A stretch of 64,000 nucleotides of DNA from Maylandia zebra (Eukaryota > Chordata > Actinopteri > Cichliformes > Cichlidae): the NCBI RefSeq assembly GCF_041146795.1, contig NC_135169.1, positions 16,902,352-16,966,351 on the forward strand, in the 5' to 3' direction. Below, in pieces: positions 33,401-44,330 of this stretch (within the stretch, counting starts at the first letter, position 1; every line of letters begins with the position of its first letter). The notes beneath the pieces are model-generated. The model ran no database searches and was not told where the DNA came from. It saw nothing but the letters and a program-made list of their open reading frames with translations. The position numbers were made by a program, and so were the translations under genes.

Positions 33401-36400
33401 ACTGGGATTTTTAATTAATTTAAAAGTTTTTAAGCAAATCTGAGACCAGAAGTTTTGGTCTAGGTTGACTAATAAATCTGCTTCCCACTTTGCAGTAGGA
33501 AGGGATATTGATTCATCTAATTTAGAAAGTGTTCTGTATATTTTAGATAATAATTTGGGGGATTTAAGAGTAAGAAAATGTGCCGCACTTAGTGGTGTTT
33601 GTAATTCAACTTGACTGAGGTTAAATTTCTTTTTTACTATGGATTTAATTTGTTGATATTCTAAAAACCTTGTCTTGTTGATCCCATATTGTTCAACTAG
33701 TCTGTCAAATGGAATAAATTCTGTTCCCTCTAATATATGTTCTAAGTATTTAATTCCTTTACAACTCCATTCTGGGAAATTAATCATATTATTGTTTTGT
33801 AATATGTCAGGGTTATTCCAGATAGGTGTACGTTTGCATGGGATTAATGAAGACTCCGTTATTTTTAGAAACTCCCACCATGCTGTTAGAGAAAAGCTGA
33901 TGTTGATACTTTTAAAGCATTCATGTCTTTTGATGTTTGAGCTAATAAATGGTAGGTCTGAAATCTCTAGATCCTTGCATAGTGCCTGTTCAACATCTAG
34001 CCAGGGCTCAACTAAGAAGGTATGTTTTAACCATTCTGAGATGAACTGAAGCCTGTTGGCTAAGAAGTATTGGTGAAAATTAGGCAGATCTAATCCTCCT
34101 CTATCCTTGGTTCTTTGTAGCGTTTTTAAGCTAATACGCGGGGGTTTATCTTTCCAAAGGAATTTGGAAATATATGAATCCAGAGATCTGAACCAATCTT
34201 GTGATGGTTTGTTAGGGATCATCAAAAATAAGTAATTTATTTTTGGCAAGATCATCATTTTTATAGTGGCGACCCTTCCCATGAGTGATATGGGTAAAGA
34301 TTTCCATCTAGTCAGATCGCCTTCTACTTTCTTTAGAAGTGGGATGTGGTTTAGTTTAGTTAAGTCTGAAAGCTTAGGAGAGATATTAATACCTAAATAT
34401 TTAATATTTCCGGATTGCAGTGGGGCAGAGGAAGAATTATGGAAGGAGCAGTTAATGGGGAGAACTGTAGATTTTGGCCAGTTAATTGAATAATCTGAAA
34501 CTCTTGAAAACCAGTTTATTAAAGTAATTACCTCAGAGAGGTTGGTTTGTGTGTTTTGCAGAAAAAGCAACACATCATCCGCATAGAGACTGATTTTATG
34601 TTCTATGTTCTTACATTTTATGCCCTTAATTGTTGTAGCCTGTCTAAATGCTGCTGCTAGAGGTTCGATAAAAATTGCAAAAAGTGAGGGGGAGAGTGGG
34701 CATCCCTGTCTGGTGCCCCTCAGGAGACAGAAGCTGGAGGATGTCTGGTCATTTGTTCTGATACGAGCCGTTGGGGAATTGTATAATATTCTTATCCAGT
34801 TTATGAAAGAGTTTCCAAAACCAAATTTGTGTAAAGTTGCGAATAAAAATTTCCAATTAACTCTGTCAAATGCTTTTTCTGCATCTAGAGATAATATTAT
34901 GGCTTCGATGTTTTTATCGTATGAGTAGTCTATTAAATTAAGTAATCTACGAGTGTTTGTTGAGGAGTGCCGACCTTTTATGAAACCAGTTTGGTCAGGA
35001 TGAATTAAGAGGGGATTCATTTTCTCTAATCTCTTTGAGAGAGCTTTGCAGATTATTTTAAGGTCTACATTTAAAAGAGAAATTGGACGATAGCTTGAGG
35101 GAAATAAAGGGTCTTTGCCTGGTTTTAGCAGGAGACTAATGTTGGCAGAATTCATATTTGGTGGTAGTCTGCCCTTTTCCTCGATTTCCTGCAACATGCT
35201 GTGGAATACTGGTGCCAAAATTGTCCAGAATTCTTTGTAGAATTCTGCAGGGAAGCCGTCTGGACCTGGAGCCTTATTATTGGGCATACTTATCAGGGCT
35301 TCCTGGAGTTCACTTGGCATCAGTGGCGAATCCAGTTCCATTGCTTGACTGTCTAGTAATTTTGGAAGAGTTACGTTGTCAAGAAACAGATCAATTTCAT
35401 TTTTAGATGGGTTTATTTGTGGTGAGTATAAAGTTTCATAGAAATCCCTAAAAATGTTGTTTATTCTTCCAGGATCATATATTGTGTTCCCCGATAAATC
35501 TTTAGCAGCACATATAGTTGTTTTTTCTTTATTTATTTTTAGCTGGTTAGCTAGAAATCGACCTGATTTGTTACTGTGTTCAAAATTCTGCAAGCGAAGT
35601 CTTTGTATAAGGAATTGTGTTTTTTTATTAATAGTTTCATTTAATTCTAGTTTTGTTTTGCATATTTTGTTCAATGTTTCCTGATCTTGGTTGCACGCGT
35701 AGGCTTCTTCTAGTGATTTGATGTTTTTTTCTAATTCCTGAATATTTTTGTTTTCTTCTTTCTTTTTGTGTGATGAGAAAGAAATTATTTTACCTCTCAT
35801 CACAGCTTTCCCTGCTTCCCATAGAACAGAAGCAGATATTCCGGGAGTGTCATTAAAGTCTAAATATGAAGTCCATTCCTTTTTAAAGTATTTAATAAAG
35901 TCTTCATCTTTAAGTAGTGATATATTAAATCTCCAGTTTTTACTTGGCGTAGTATTATTCTTGTGCATTAGTGTTAAAGATACAGGAGCATGATCGCTGA
36001 CAGCTATAGGATGAATCTCAGTGTCTGAAATGTCGTTCAGCAGTGAGCTGCTGACCAAAAAATAATCCAGACGAGAGTAAGAGTGATGAACATGCGAGAA
36101 AAAAGTATATTCCTTACTGGTGGGGTGAAGAGAGCGCCATGCATCGCAAAGACCAAAGTCGTTCATATACTGTTTGATTATATTTGTGGACTGCCAATTA
36201 CGCTGAGTTCCTGTTGTGTTGAGCCTATCCATTTCTTCATTTAGTCCAAGGTTGAGGTCACCGCCAAGAATGAGTGTGCAATCAAGGTGTTCAGAGAGTG
36301 CACTAAAAAAACCGTGGAAGAATGAGGGTTCATCAACATTTGGACCATATATACTAACAATACATAGTTTTTTGTTCAATATTGATAGTTTAATAATTAG

Positions 36401-38440
36401 AAATCTACCCTCTGGATCTATAACTGTATCGAGTACTGTAAAATTAACATTTTTATGTATTAAAATTGCTACTCCCCGTTGTCTAGAATTATAACCGGCT
36501 GCAAACACGTTAGGAAACTCAGGTGTTTTAAGTTCATTTAAACCTGTGACAGGTTTGTGAGTTTCTTGTAATAAAACAACATCTGCCTGTAGTTTTTTAA
36601 GCTGGTTAAATATTTTTAACCTCTTTCCTCTGGTGCCAGCTCCATTTACATTCCATGTGACAAACCTCAGCATGCCCTTAATTGTGCGTGTATGTTTAAT
36701 GATGTATGCTGGGTGTTTCGTTTAGACAAGTGGAGAGAATATGGAAACATCCCTTGTTTGTAAATAGAAAGAGAAAAAGAAGTGTGGTGAGAGACTCCAT
36801 AAGTCTGACTATGTGTGTGAATATTCACTAATATGAACAAGCGTGGCTTGCTTATGTGTCCTGCAAGTCTGTGCGTGCTGTGAGGCTGTTGTGAATGTGC
36901 TGCCGTTGAGCTGATGTGTTTGCGTGATCGTGCTGTGAAAATATGGAGAAATAGAGGGTGTTGTTTGTAGGTGAGTGGGGGAGTAGGTGACCACAGCAGT
37001 GAAAGACAAGAGAAAGAAAGAAACCACATGAACTGTGAGCGACAACAAAAAAAAGGAAACGAAACGGAAACATTCCAATTAAAGCAATGACGGAGGGTGA
37101 CGGTGTTATATCTGCTATGACATCCTACTGATATTACTAGGTTAAACACATTTTAAAGGAGAAAGTGTGAATGAATAAGAAAAGAGTGTAGCGGGTTCTT
37201 ATCTGGAGTGCAGTCAGTATAACCACGGTGTGGTGCCGGGGTCGCGGTACAGCTGTCCATCCACGTAGAGCCGGTCCACAGCGATGACAGCACGGGAGCC
37301 TTTCTGGATAAAGCTACGTCGAACTGGGAACAGGACCTTGCGTCGTTCCAGGATCTCTTTGGGGAACTGGTCGTTCACGCTGAAGTCCGTTCCTTTCAGC
37401 TCTCTGCCGCGACTCTTCACCTGTTCCTTCTGTTTGAATTGACTGAATTTGGCCACAATAGGCCGTGGTCTCCCGGTCCGCGACCGCGCGCCCCCCAAGC
37501 GATGTACTCTATCGAAGTCGATGTTCTTTACGGTGTCCTCCGGCAGCTTCAGGTGGATTTTAATGAAGTTTTTCACCGTTGCCTCTGCGTCCTCTCCGGC
37601 AGTTTCTGGAATACCAGAAAACACAAGATTATCTCTCATGCTACGGGCTTGTAGATCGATAACGGACTCTTTTATTTTTTTATTTTCAATGTTTAGCTGG
37701 GTCACGTTATCGGTGAGAGATTTAACCGACTCCCGTAGCGTGGCATTTTCAGCGGCAAGCGTTTCCACCTGCCGCTGGCTGAATTCCAGGGATTCTCTCA
37801 GAGATTTAAATTCCCGGTGTAAAATCTCCACCAGGGACAGCCTCGCATCGAAACTGGACAATCGCTTGTCGATTGACTCCAGGATTTCTGCGATGTCTTT
37901 GCCGGCAGGCGATGTTGTACCGGGGGAGTCTGCCTGGCGACTTCTCTTCGATGACGGCGTCTCGATTTTGGCCGGGGAAGATGCACTCTGGGCCTTATGC
38001 ATTACTAAATCTTGAAAACAGCGGTCGATGTAATCTTGGAGAGCGTCTAAACTCTCCCCGTTGTCCTCCAGGGTGTTAGAGATGATAAAACAGATGTTGT
38101 TAGTTATATGACAATTGATTAGTATATTTGGTAATACTGAAGCTTGGAAAACCTTTGTTAAACTCTATGCTACCATTTGCTTTTTCTCCGCCAAAATCTC
38201 CGGCGTCTGACGTCACCTACAACATCACTTCCGTCACTTACCTCCTCTTGAGTCTTGAGTCAAGTCTGGGTGCTTGTGTGGGCAGAAAAGTGTCATTTAA
38301 GGAAATTTATCTTGTCTGTGCACACTGTAAGGTATCAGACTGGTCTGAGCTTCATATGTGGATTTTATTTTAATGTTGATTTAGATGCAGGAGGAGGATC
38401 AGTACTCACTCAATTTGATGCAGAGCTCTGTAATTGCCAT
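26057..38440 (-). CDS. Fc-receptor-like two-Ig-domain transmembrane receptor
   Basis: Seven exons joined entirely in phase 1: 38410-38440, 29653-29697, 28715-28963, 28265-28507, 27384-27557, 26309-26341 and 26057-26118 (837 nt, 278 aa). Residues 1-25 are a signal peptide split over two exons ([10 protein letters not shown] + [11 protein letters not shown]). Ig domain 1 (26-108) has Cys pair FNC...YWC and three N-glycosylation sequons. Ig domain 2 (109-189) has LGC...YKC and the SPESWMAVR end seen in fish FCRL proteins. The TM is about 218-240. The tail has T258-x-Y260-x-x-V263, fitting the ITSM consensus, and two YxN (Grb2-type) sites. All splice sites are GT/AG; the donor after the TM exon is weak. 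Predicted role: cell-surface immune receptor, ligand unknown. Intron 1 holds an intact L1, and the intron after the TM exon holds a LINE piece. Confidence 0.85.
26580..27262 (+). mobile_element. 5'-truncated CR1/Rex1-like LINE in FCRL intron
   Basis: ORF2 C-terminal codons ([34 protein letters not shown] and [15 protein letters not shown]), with frameshifts, then a 3' end in tgctatataaataaatttga. The same family appears more fully at 49870-52035. It is antisense to the host gene. Confidence 0.75.
30411..32941 (-). other. GC-rich 3' UTR of the L1 element
   Basis: About 2.5 kb with strong strand asymmetry: C-rich on plus, hence G-rich in the L1 RNA, with many runs of 4-7 G. Long overlapping open frames in both directions (some over 200 codons) arise from the low stop-codon density of this composition. 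They have no recognisable domain and overlap each other. Confidence 0.7.
32942..36673 (-). CDS. L1 ORF2 protein: endonuclease and reverse transcriptase, 1243 aa
   Basis: An uninterrupted frame. The N-terminal apurinic-type endonuclease has TWNVNG (6-11), QETH (36-39), GGDLN (137-141), SRLDYFLVS and [10 protein letters not shown] (near 230). The reverse transcriptase has [45 protein letters not shown] and YADD at about 697-700. A C-terminal cysteine motif [14 protein letters not shown]...C follows. It nicks target DNA and copies the L1 RNA at the nick. Length and motif order are those of an intact L1-type ORF2, and all visible catalytic residues are present. No frameshift or stop is seen, so the copy may be young and potentially competent. 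Confidence 0.95.
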   Translation of the reverse strand: MLRFVTWNVNGAGTRGKRLKIFNQLKKLQADVVLLQETHKPVTGLNELKTPEFPNVFAAGYNSRQRGVAILIHKNVNFTVLDTVIDPEGRFLIIKLSILNKKLCIVSIYGPNVDEPSFFHGFFSALSEHLDCTLILGGDLNLGLNEEMDRLNTTGTQRNWQSTNIIKQYMNDFGLCDAWRSLHPTSKEYTFFSHVHHSYSRLDYFLVSSSLLNDISDTEIHPIAVSDHAPVSLTLMHKNNTTPSKNWRFNISLLKDEDFIKYFKKEWTSYLDFNDTPGISASVLWEAGKAVMRGKIISFSSHKKKEENKNIQELEKNIKSLEEAYACNQDQETLNKICKTKLELNETINKKTQFLIQRLRLQNFEHSNKSGRFLANQLKINKEKTTICAAKDLSGNTIYDPGRINNIFRDFYETLYSPQINPSKNEIDLFLDNVTLPKLLDSQAMELDSPLMPSELQEALISMPNNKAPGPDGFPAEFYKEFWTILAPVFHSMLQEIEEKGRLPPNMNSANISLLLKPGKDPLFPSSYRPISLLNVDLKIICKALSKRLEKMNPLLIHPDQTGFIKGRHSSTNTRRLLNLIDYSYDKNIEAIILSLDAEKAFDRVNWKFLFATLHKFGFGNSFINWIRILYNSPTARIRTNDQTSSSFCLLRGTRQGCPLSPSLFAIFIEPLAAAFRQATTIKGIKCKNIEHKISLYADDVLLFLQNTQTNLSEVITLINWFSRVSDYSINWPKSTVLPINCSFHNSSSAPLQSGNIKYLGINISPKLSDLTKLNHIPLLKKVEGDLTRWKSLPISLMGRVATIKMMILPKINYLFLMIPNKPSQDWFRSLDSYISKFLWKDKPPRISLKTLQRTKDRGGLDLPNFHQYFLANRLQFISEWLKHTFLVEPWLDVEQALCKDLEISDLPFISSNIKRHECFKSINISFSLTAWWEFLKITESSLIPCKRTPIWNNPDILQNNNMINFPEWSCKGIKYLEHILEGTEFIPFDRLVEQYGINKTRFLEYQQIKSIVKKKFNLSQVELQTPLSAAHFLTLKSPKLLSKIYRTLSKLDESISLPTAKWEADLLVNLDQNFWSQICLKTFKLIKNPSLQLIQYKILHRVHYTGHRMFKMGFTSSNNCSHCQGNTPDNYIHALWLCPPVQKFWREICEDLSKCLKCNIPTSPLVCLLGSLDNITSEKNIAHMIFTALCIAKKTVLMNWKNKNNLNSNQYRNYLLDYISLDTASATTLDQLLWAPFISSIT
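37214..38002 (-). CDS. L1 ORF1 protein: RNA-binding coiled-coil protein, 262 aa
   Basis: An intact frame upstream of ORF2. The N-terminus is basic and Ser/Pro-rich ([20 protein letters not shown]). A coiled coil spans roughly residues 35-125 (heptads through [19 protein letters not shown]). It continues into an RRM-like domain ([11 protein letters not shown]..., then DFDRVHRLG) and a C-terminal domain, the standard order of L1 ORF1p (Transposase_22). It trimerises and coats the L1 RNA. The start at 38002 is the first ATG of the frame. Confidence 0.9.
   Translation of the reverse strand: MHKAQSASSPAKIETPSSKRSRQADSPGTTSPAGKDIAEILESIDKRLSSFDARLSLVEILHREFKSLRESLEFSQRQVETLAAENATLRESVKSLTDNVTQLNIENKKIKESVIDLQARSMRDNLVFSGIPETAGEDAEATVKNFIKIHLKLPEDTVKNIDFDRVHRLGGARSRTGRPRPIVAKFSQFKQKEQVKSRGRELKGTDFSVNDQFPKEILERRKVLFPVRRSFIQKGSRAVIAVDRLYVDGQLYRDPGTTPWLY
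38410..38440 (-). other. FCRL exon 1, the start that anchors the gene
   Basis: Noted separately because it lies nearly 9 kb from exon 2, beyond the L1. ATG at 38440, [10 protein letters not shown], then donor gtgagtact. It aligns with 104-134 in sequence, length and phase, and the upstream DNA to about 38600 aligns with 135-310. Confidence 0.8.
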
Positions 38441-38514
38441 ATTGTACCTTGCATGGGCCTCACTATTTGACTGAATAAAAGTAAGATACAATGAAAGGGA
38501 TAGGGTACTACAGT

Positions 38515-38526
38515 ACTTCCTTTTCC
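38515..38526 (-). promoter_or_regulatory. ETS/PU.1-like site of the FCRL gene
   Basis: GGAAAAGGAAGT on the minus strand, about 75 nt upstream of the ATG at 38440, matching the position of the site at 201-213 relative to its exon. Confidence 0.45.
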
Positions 38527-38633
38527 TGTTCAGCATAGACATCACAGCCACATGTGGGGGATTTTTTTTTTCTTTAACTGTCACAAGAAAGAACCACTGT
38601 TACTGAGCACAAGACATACAGGGTGGGAATTAC

Positions 38634-39065
38634 CAACCCGTTCTCACTCCCAAAGCGTAACATTTTACGCTAGGTGACAAATCGTCACCATATTACGTTT
38701 TCGGCTACCCACCACGTTCCTAAATGACGACCTCGGAAAAAGAGGAAATATGAGAACCGTCTGGCCTGAACCTACACATGTTCGCTCTTTTTCTTCAAAT
38801 CGCTTAGAAACACGCTATTTAACATCATTAAAGTCCTGGTTAAGGTCAGGAATAAGGTTATGGTCAGGGCTAGGGATAAGGTTAGGTTTAGGGCTGGAAT
38901 ACAGGTCTGGAACGTCTACTACCGCGGGAGCGTCATTGCACTGGATTCCAGCCATAACCCGCCGCGTACCATAAGAACGCCGAAGGTCTCCTTTCGCGTT
39001 CCTCAGGAACGCCGCGGGACGTGACAAAATGTCCACATGTTACGCCTCGGGAGTGAGAACGCTCT
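38634..39065. mobile_element. Short inverted-repeat transposon, 432 bp
   Basis: Subterminal repeats CGTTCTCACTCCC(A/G)(A/G) ... GGGAGTGAGAACG surround a body containing CGTAACAT/TGTTACGC words. Perfect 8-bp flanking duplication GGAATTAC (38626-38633, 39066-39073). It encodes no protein. Eight-base duplications fit hAT or P-type elements. The centre contains degenerate GGTTAGGG-like repeats. Confidence 0.85.
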
Positions 39066-39252
39066 GGAATTACAGGTGGAAACAATATGGTTTATTTTAT
39101 GTAGTTACTTAATTACGTTATATAAAAGTAAACATCATCCAAATTAATATGCGAGTTAATATTATGGCACTGCAATGCTAAAATAATATTGGTAAGTTTT
39201 TAAGGTGGTACAAATTTTGTTTTATGTAAACTTTGGCACTTTTTATTTAAAT

Positions 39253-39973
39253 AATTCAATTCAATTTTATTTATACAGATAAAGCCAAATCACAACAACA
39301 GTCACCTCAAGGCACTTTATATTGTAAGGTAAACCCTACAATAATACATTCAAAGAAAAACCGAACGTTCATATGACCCCCAATGAGCAAGCACTTTGGC
39401 GACAGTGGGAAGGAAAAACTCCCTTTTAACAGGAAGAAACCTCTACCTCAGAACCAGGCTCAGGTAGGGGCGGCCATCTGCTGCGACCGGTTGGGGTGAG
39501 AGAAGAAAAACAAGATGAAAGACATGCTGTGGAAGAGAGACAGAGATTAATAACAGATATGATTCAATGCAGAGAGGTCTGTTAATACATACTGAGTTAT
39601 AAAGGTGACTGAAAATGAAAAACTCAATGCATCATGGGAATCCCCGGCAGCCTACGTCTATTGCAGCATAACTAAGGGAGGATTCAGGGTCACCTGATCC
39701 AGCCCTAATTATATGCTTTATCGAAAGGAAAGTTTTAAGCCTAATCTTAAAAGTAGAGATAGTGTCTGTCTCCCGAATCCAAACTGGAAGCTGGTTCCAC
39801 AGAAGAGGGGCCTGAAAACTGAAGGCTCTCCCTCCAATTCTACTTTTAAATACTCTAGGAACAACAAGTAGGCCTGCAGAGCGAGAGCGAAGTGCTCTAA
39901 TAGGGTGATATGGTACTACAAGGTCATTAAGATAAGATGGGGCCTGATTATTTAACCCTTTAAGACGTACCAT
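39253..39973 (-). mobile_element. 5'-truncated L2-type LINE
   Basis: The minus-strand frame 39973-39632 gives LNNQAPSYLNDLVVPYHPIR and LRSRSAGLLVVPRVFKSRIG, then FSFQAPLLWNQLPVWIRETD, the C-terminus of a fish L2-like ORF2. The L2 3' UTR follows to the attcaattcaattttattta terminus at 39253. The coding tail is open but is only the last tenth of the protein. Confidence 0.85.
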
Positions 39974-40350
39974 AGAACCAAGTCCGCCAGAGCTGATATT
40001 ATATTTTTACATGCTGTAGTGCCATTTCTGGGAGCATTTCAAGTTGATATACATCAATACAACCATTATAGCCCAAATTTTAATAATATGTATGCATTAA
40101 GTGCATAGTAATTACATAAATTGCAAAAAAGTGCAATAAACTACAAAACATTTGAAAATCGTTTTTGCTTTTTTAACATATATTTCTAGTTAGAGAAATT
40201 TAAGAGGCTTATCCCTCAAAACTGTAAATACAAAAAAGTTCCACAAAATGGTCTCCAACCACAGGAAATTTATTTTAAGTGTCTTCATAGACCCACCACA
40301 TGTCTTTTAGATCCAATCCCCTCTTTACTTTTTAAAACACTTTATGGATT
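39974..40350. other. Unassigned spacer between opposing LINE fragments
   Basis: AT-rich, with no recognisable coding sequence. Confidence 0.35.
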
Positions 40351-41420
40351 TTTTGAAGCTGATCTTTTATACATGATGAATTGCTCTCTTCAGTTGGGTG
40401 TCTTCCCTGCTGCCTTTAAAACGGCGGTGGTGAGGCCCCTTCTGAGGAAGAGCAATTTGGATTGTAATGATTTTAATAACTACAGACCTGTATCCAACTT
40501 ACCATTTTTAAGTAAAATTTTATAAAAACTTGTTTTTACTCAGATTAATGACTTTTTGAATGATAGACAGATCCTGGAGATATTCCAGTCTGGATTTAGG
40601 GTGAACCACAGCACAGAGACGGCTCTCCTAAAGGTTTTAAATGATCTTAGATGTAACTGGGACTCCCAAAAGCTCTCAGTCCTGGTGCTACTGGATCTAA
40701 GCGCAGCCTTTGATACAGTAGACCATTCTATTCTTTTAAACAGACTGAAACACATGGTGGGCCTCTCTGGTGCTGTAGACAACTGGTTCACTTCATATCT
40801 CTCAGACAGAACTTTTATGGTGAGTATGGATACATGCTCCTCTAAGATCCATAAAATGACATGTGGTGTGCCTCAAGGGTCGGTTTTAGGCCCTGTACTT
40901 TTTAATTTGTATATGCTCCCTCTCGGCGGTGTCATCAGGAGGCATGGAGTGAACTTCCACAGTTACGCGGATGACACTCAGCTGTACATCTCCGTGTCTC
41001 CTGATGACACCAGACCAATGGATGCCCTTTTTAACTGTATTTTAGATATAAGATCTTGGATGGCAGAAAACTTTTTACAGCTTAACCAGGACAAAACTGA
41101 AGTTTTAATCATCGGTCCTGAGGCTCAGAGAGAGAAACTCTTGTCTAAATTACAGGCATTTTCACTATGTCCTTCACTACAAGTGAAAAACCTGGGTGTT
41201 ATTTTCGACTCTGAGCTTGGTTTTATCCCACATATTAAACATGTAACCAAAATTGGATTTTATCATCTAAAAAATATAGCCAGAGTCCGCCCTATTCTCT
41301 GTGGAACTAAACTGTCACGTATGCAGGTAAAACAACTTTTCAGTTTCGAGCAAAACAAGTCTAGATACTGTGTATGTGTACAGGCAGCCTATGTGTGTCT
41401 TGACCTCAGTGCATGACCTC
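40351..41420 (+). pseudogene. L2-type LINE reverse transcriptase fragment
   Basis: Codons from FFEADLLYMMNCSLQLGVFP through the palm: a stop near 40523 breaks LSKIL/KLVFTQIN, then a 286-codon open frame (40556-41416) holds FQSGFRVNHSTETALLKV, LLDLSAAFDTVDHSILLNRL, GVPQGSVLGPVLFNLYMLPL, YADDTQLYISV, FLQLNQDKTEVLIIGPE and LGVIFDSEL. These are RT motifs of the L2/CR1 group. Truncated on both sides, lacking the endonuclease and the C-terminus. Confidence 0.85.
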
Positions 41421-41879
41421 ACTCGACAAACAAAGACATTTTAGAAGTATACTTCCTGACTCCGTTTGAGTCATCTGTTACCAGGCAGACTCCAATGCAG
41501 CAGGCTGCTGAACACACACAGGCCTCTATTCTGTTTACAGGTTATATGTGGTGTATTGTAAGCATGTATGCAATCCTTTCATAGCTTGGGTCACCTTAAA
41601 TTACTCAATAGATCGGCCAGACGTCGCGCTGCCCGAAGCTTCAGACCATCATCAATTAACTGACCGAGCTTCAACTCTTTAATTAGCACAAAAATGCAAT
41701 GTGTATAACATGATTACAGTTGCACCTGCAATGAAAGATTATTATGTAATTATGCTCACACCTGAAATACAAACTTTAATGTAACATCAACAGCTTCAAT
41801 AAATGCTCTGATGAAATGATAATGATAAATGATACGTAATGCAATAGTAATGATAATGGTTATGAATAATAACAGTAAA
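41421..41879. other. Unassigned sequence
   Basis: No gene. Mixed repeat-like sequence ending in ATGATAATGATAAATGATA tracts. Confidence 0.35.
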
Positions 41880-42710
41880 ATAATATTCTAATCTCGACAG
41901 TACAAAGGAAGGACAACGCTGTCCACTGAAAAACTCAGGCAGGAAGACCAAACAACGTTGGCAAAGTCTGGAGAGGCTTTAGAACCATCTCGGGCCACAA
42001 AGGTCAGAACTCTCTGCCTGGGAGGGATTTGAGGTGGGCAAATGAACTGAATCGTTTCTTTAACAGATTTGCTTCATCCATGAGGCAGTCTCCAACATCA
42101 AAGAGTAGAGGAGATGTATGGCGTTATTTTTGTGCCACTATTCTGAGCACACATAAAAAAAAAATTGCAGGTGCAAGTGTTGCATTTTGAGGAGAAATTT
42201 ATTTTGAGCGAAGAAAAGTTAAATTTGAGTGAGTGAACAAAATTCATTGCTGCGTGTAATTTCTTCTTAGTATAGAAACTCTGTCGTGCTAGCTAGTATG
42301 CAGTACGAGTTATTGTAACTGACTGGAAAAAGTTAGCACAAAGAAAATAAACTACACCTAAACGTTTATATCTGACCCAGATAGACTGCTGTGGACAGCT
42401 ACAGGTACCTTGGTGTTCATCTGAACAATAAACTGGACTGGACTCATAATTCAGAAGCCCTCTACAGGAAAGGGCAGAGCAGGCTGTATCTGCTGCGGAG
42501 ACTTGGGTCTTTTGGAGTGAAGGGCCCACTCCTGAAGACCTTCTATGACTCTGTGGTGGCCTCAGCCATCTTTTACTGTGTGGTCTGCTGGGGCGGCAGC
42601 ATCTCAGCCGGGGACAGGAAGAGATCGAACAGGCTGATCTGCAGGGCCAGCTCTGTTCTAGGATGCCCTCTGGACCCAGTGGAGGTGGAAACTCTCTAAA
42701 ACACTCTGAC
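41880..42710 (+). pseudogene. Deleted LINE ORF2 fragments
   Basis: Two pieces of one family. 41890-42130 encodes VWSGFRTISGHKGQ-like and RWANELNRFFNRFA, the linker before the RT domain. 42391-42699 encodes DSYRYLGVHLNNKLDW and LYLLRRLGSFGVKGPLLKTF, then SAIFYCVVCWGGSIS and SSVLGCPLDPVEV, the C-terminal part. The RT core between them is deleted and replaced by about 260 bp of other sequence. Confidence 0.7.
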
Positions 42711-43434
42711 AGTGGCACATTTTTATTTTTATTTTTTGCTACACATTTTGAATTACAGTAAGATACAGGTCAATGACATATTAACAGAAAAACTTTAACC
42801 ACTGATGTCTGCAGTAAGGGGATTCAATGCCTTTCTTAAACTATGGGAAGCATTGGGCTGTCATAGATAGAATCAAACTGTGCACTTGCAGGTAATGATC
42901 TCTGTTAATATAAAGTTTTAAGTGATCACTATTTTCCAGGAATTACATATTTCTAACCTGAAAAGCTATGGCAGATTGTTATCAGGGATTTAGACATTAC
43001 TCTCCATGAGCGTCATCAAAAAACAAAACAATTTGTGTTATTTGGTGTAAAAACTGAAGGTTCCTCTGATATATATGTCACAGGAGTGTTTAGCACTTTT
43101 ATTGATACATGGTGGCCCAATATCTTGATGAGACTGGGTTTCCCGTTATTTTTATCATACAGCAGTATCTTTACCTGTTAGCAGCTACACTAGAGCATGC
43201 TCTGTTTTGATTTATTTCTTTATTCATTATTTTCTTACTTATATGTCCAATGAGAGAAATTTTCACTATTCCATCACAAGAAATAGATACCGTAGCAGGC
43301 ATTTAAATCCATGTAAATATTGTGCACACTATGATTTTTGTGTGAAACTGACTGGGGTTTTCCTAAAAAAAATATTTACATGTTACAGTAACAGTTGAAG
43401 AAGTCTTAAGACCTGCAAGTAAACTAGCTAATCC
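42711..43434. other. AT-rich intergenic DNA
   Basis: No gene or known repeat recognised. Confidence 0.4.
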
Positions 43435-43725
43435 GAGCTGTTATAGGGCGAGAGGTGAGGTTGCCAGTCAATCGCAGGGCTGACGCGCAGAATCAGACAA
43501 CCATTTGCTCTCACATTCACATCTATTTAGAATCACCAATCACCAAACCCTGTTAGTTGCATGTCTTTGGACTGTGGGAAGAAGCCAGAATACCTGGAGA
43601 GAACCCATGCAAACACAGGGAGAACATACAAAGTCCAAACAAACCAGCTGGTGGATTTTAATTCAGGATCTTGTTGCTGTGAGGCAACAGTGCTAACAAC
43701 CATGCCACAGTGCTTCCCCTTTAAC
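43435..43725 (-). mobile_element. tRNA-derived SINE-like repeat
   Basis: The minus strand starts GCACTGTGGCATGGTTGTTA (A-box-like) with a degraded B box about 50 nt on. The body contains the complement of catgtctttggactgtggga, a phrase very common in fish genomes. Confidence 0.65.
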
Positions 43726-43799
43726 CTGTACTAAATTTTAATTTCTTCATAGTTGCTCAGGAATGTCATTTCTTATTCTCCCAGATTTAAACCCAGTGG

Positions 43800-44250
43800 G
43801 AGTTTCCCCCCAAAGAGGGACAAAAGGACCCCCTGATGATCCTCTACGTAATCACATGAGCCAAGGTGTGAAACTGGGTGTGGGTCACAATCAGCCAGGG
43901 TTTCGGGTTAGCTCATTGTGAAACCTGGCCCCACCCTATCATGTGATTTCCTGAGGTCAGATGGCCCAGGATGTGAGTGGGCGTTAAGGCGTCTGGGAAG
44001 GGAACTCAAAACTGGATTATAGATGGCAGACAGTTGGTGTCGTAAACCACCACCTCTGTTCAAAGATGGTCGCTCACAGTGGACATAAATGGCTTCTTTC
44101 TCTCCTCTTTCAAACCATCTGTCCTCTCTGTCCAAAATGTGAACATTGGCATCCTCGAATGAGTGACCTTTGACCTTTAGATGCAGATGGACTGCTGAGT
44201 CTTGTCCCGTGGAGGTGGCTCTTCTATGTTGTGCCATGCGCTTGTGAAGT
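43800..44250 (-). pseudogene. Penelope-like element C-terminus (GIY-YIG nuclease region)
   Basis: A minus-strand open frame reads AQHRRATSTGQDSAVHLHLK, GHSFEDANVHILDREDRWFE, RGEKEAIYVHCERPSLNRGG and GLRHQLSAIYNPVL. The REDRWFERGEKEAIYVHxExPSLNRGGGLRHQLS run is characteristic of the GIY-YIG-bearing tail of vertebrate Penelope-like elements. The GIY-YIG motifs and the RT itself are missing. The same 3' end occurs at 46870-47235. Confidence 0.75.
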
Positions 44251-44330
44251 GGCTGTTTGCTTCTTACATTTTAATGATAGTATGAAGTTGAAATTCCAAA
44301 TCCTGCCCCTCACACACACCTCTTAAATAA

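Larger units (their letters stand above)
30240..38240 (-). mobile_element. Full-length L1/Tx1-superfamily retrotransposon
   Basis: On the minus strand: 5' UTR (about 38240-38003), ORF1 (38002-37214), spacer of about 540 nt, ORF2 (36673-32942), a GC-rich 3' UTR of about 2.5 kb, and a poly-A tail seen as a poly-T run at 30379-30410. The left coordinate includes flanking T-rich sequence to 30240. Both proteins are open throughout. I could not find a convincing target-site duplication, so the exact 5' end is uncertain. It lies in intron 1 of the FCRL gene, in the same transcriptional direction. Confidence 0.88.

Noticed and set aside
36667..37149. 160-codon frame between L1 ORF1 and ORF2
   Set aside because: Inter-ORF spacer of the L1; low-complexity His/Ser/Thr composition and no known L1 protein there.
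38346..38354. Possible L1 target duplication (gagcttca also near 30354)
   Set aside because: Only 8 bp and not adjacent to either element end.
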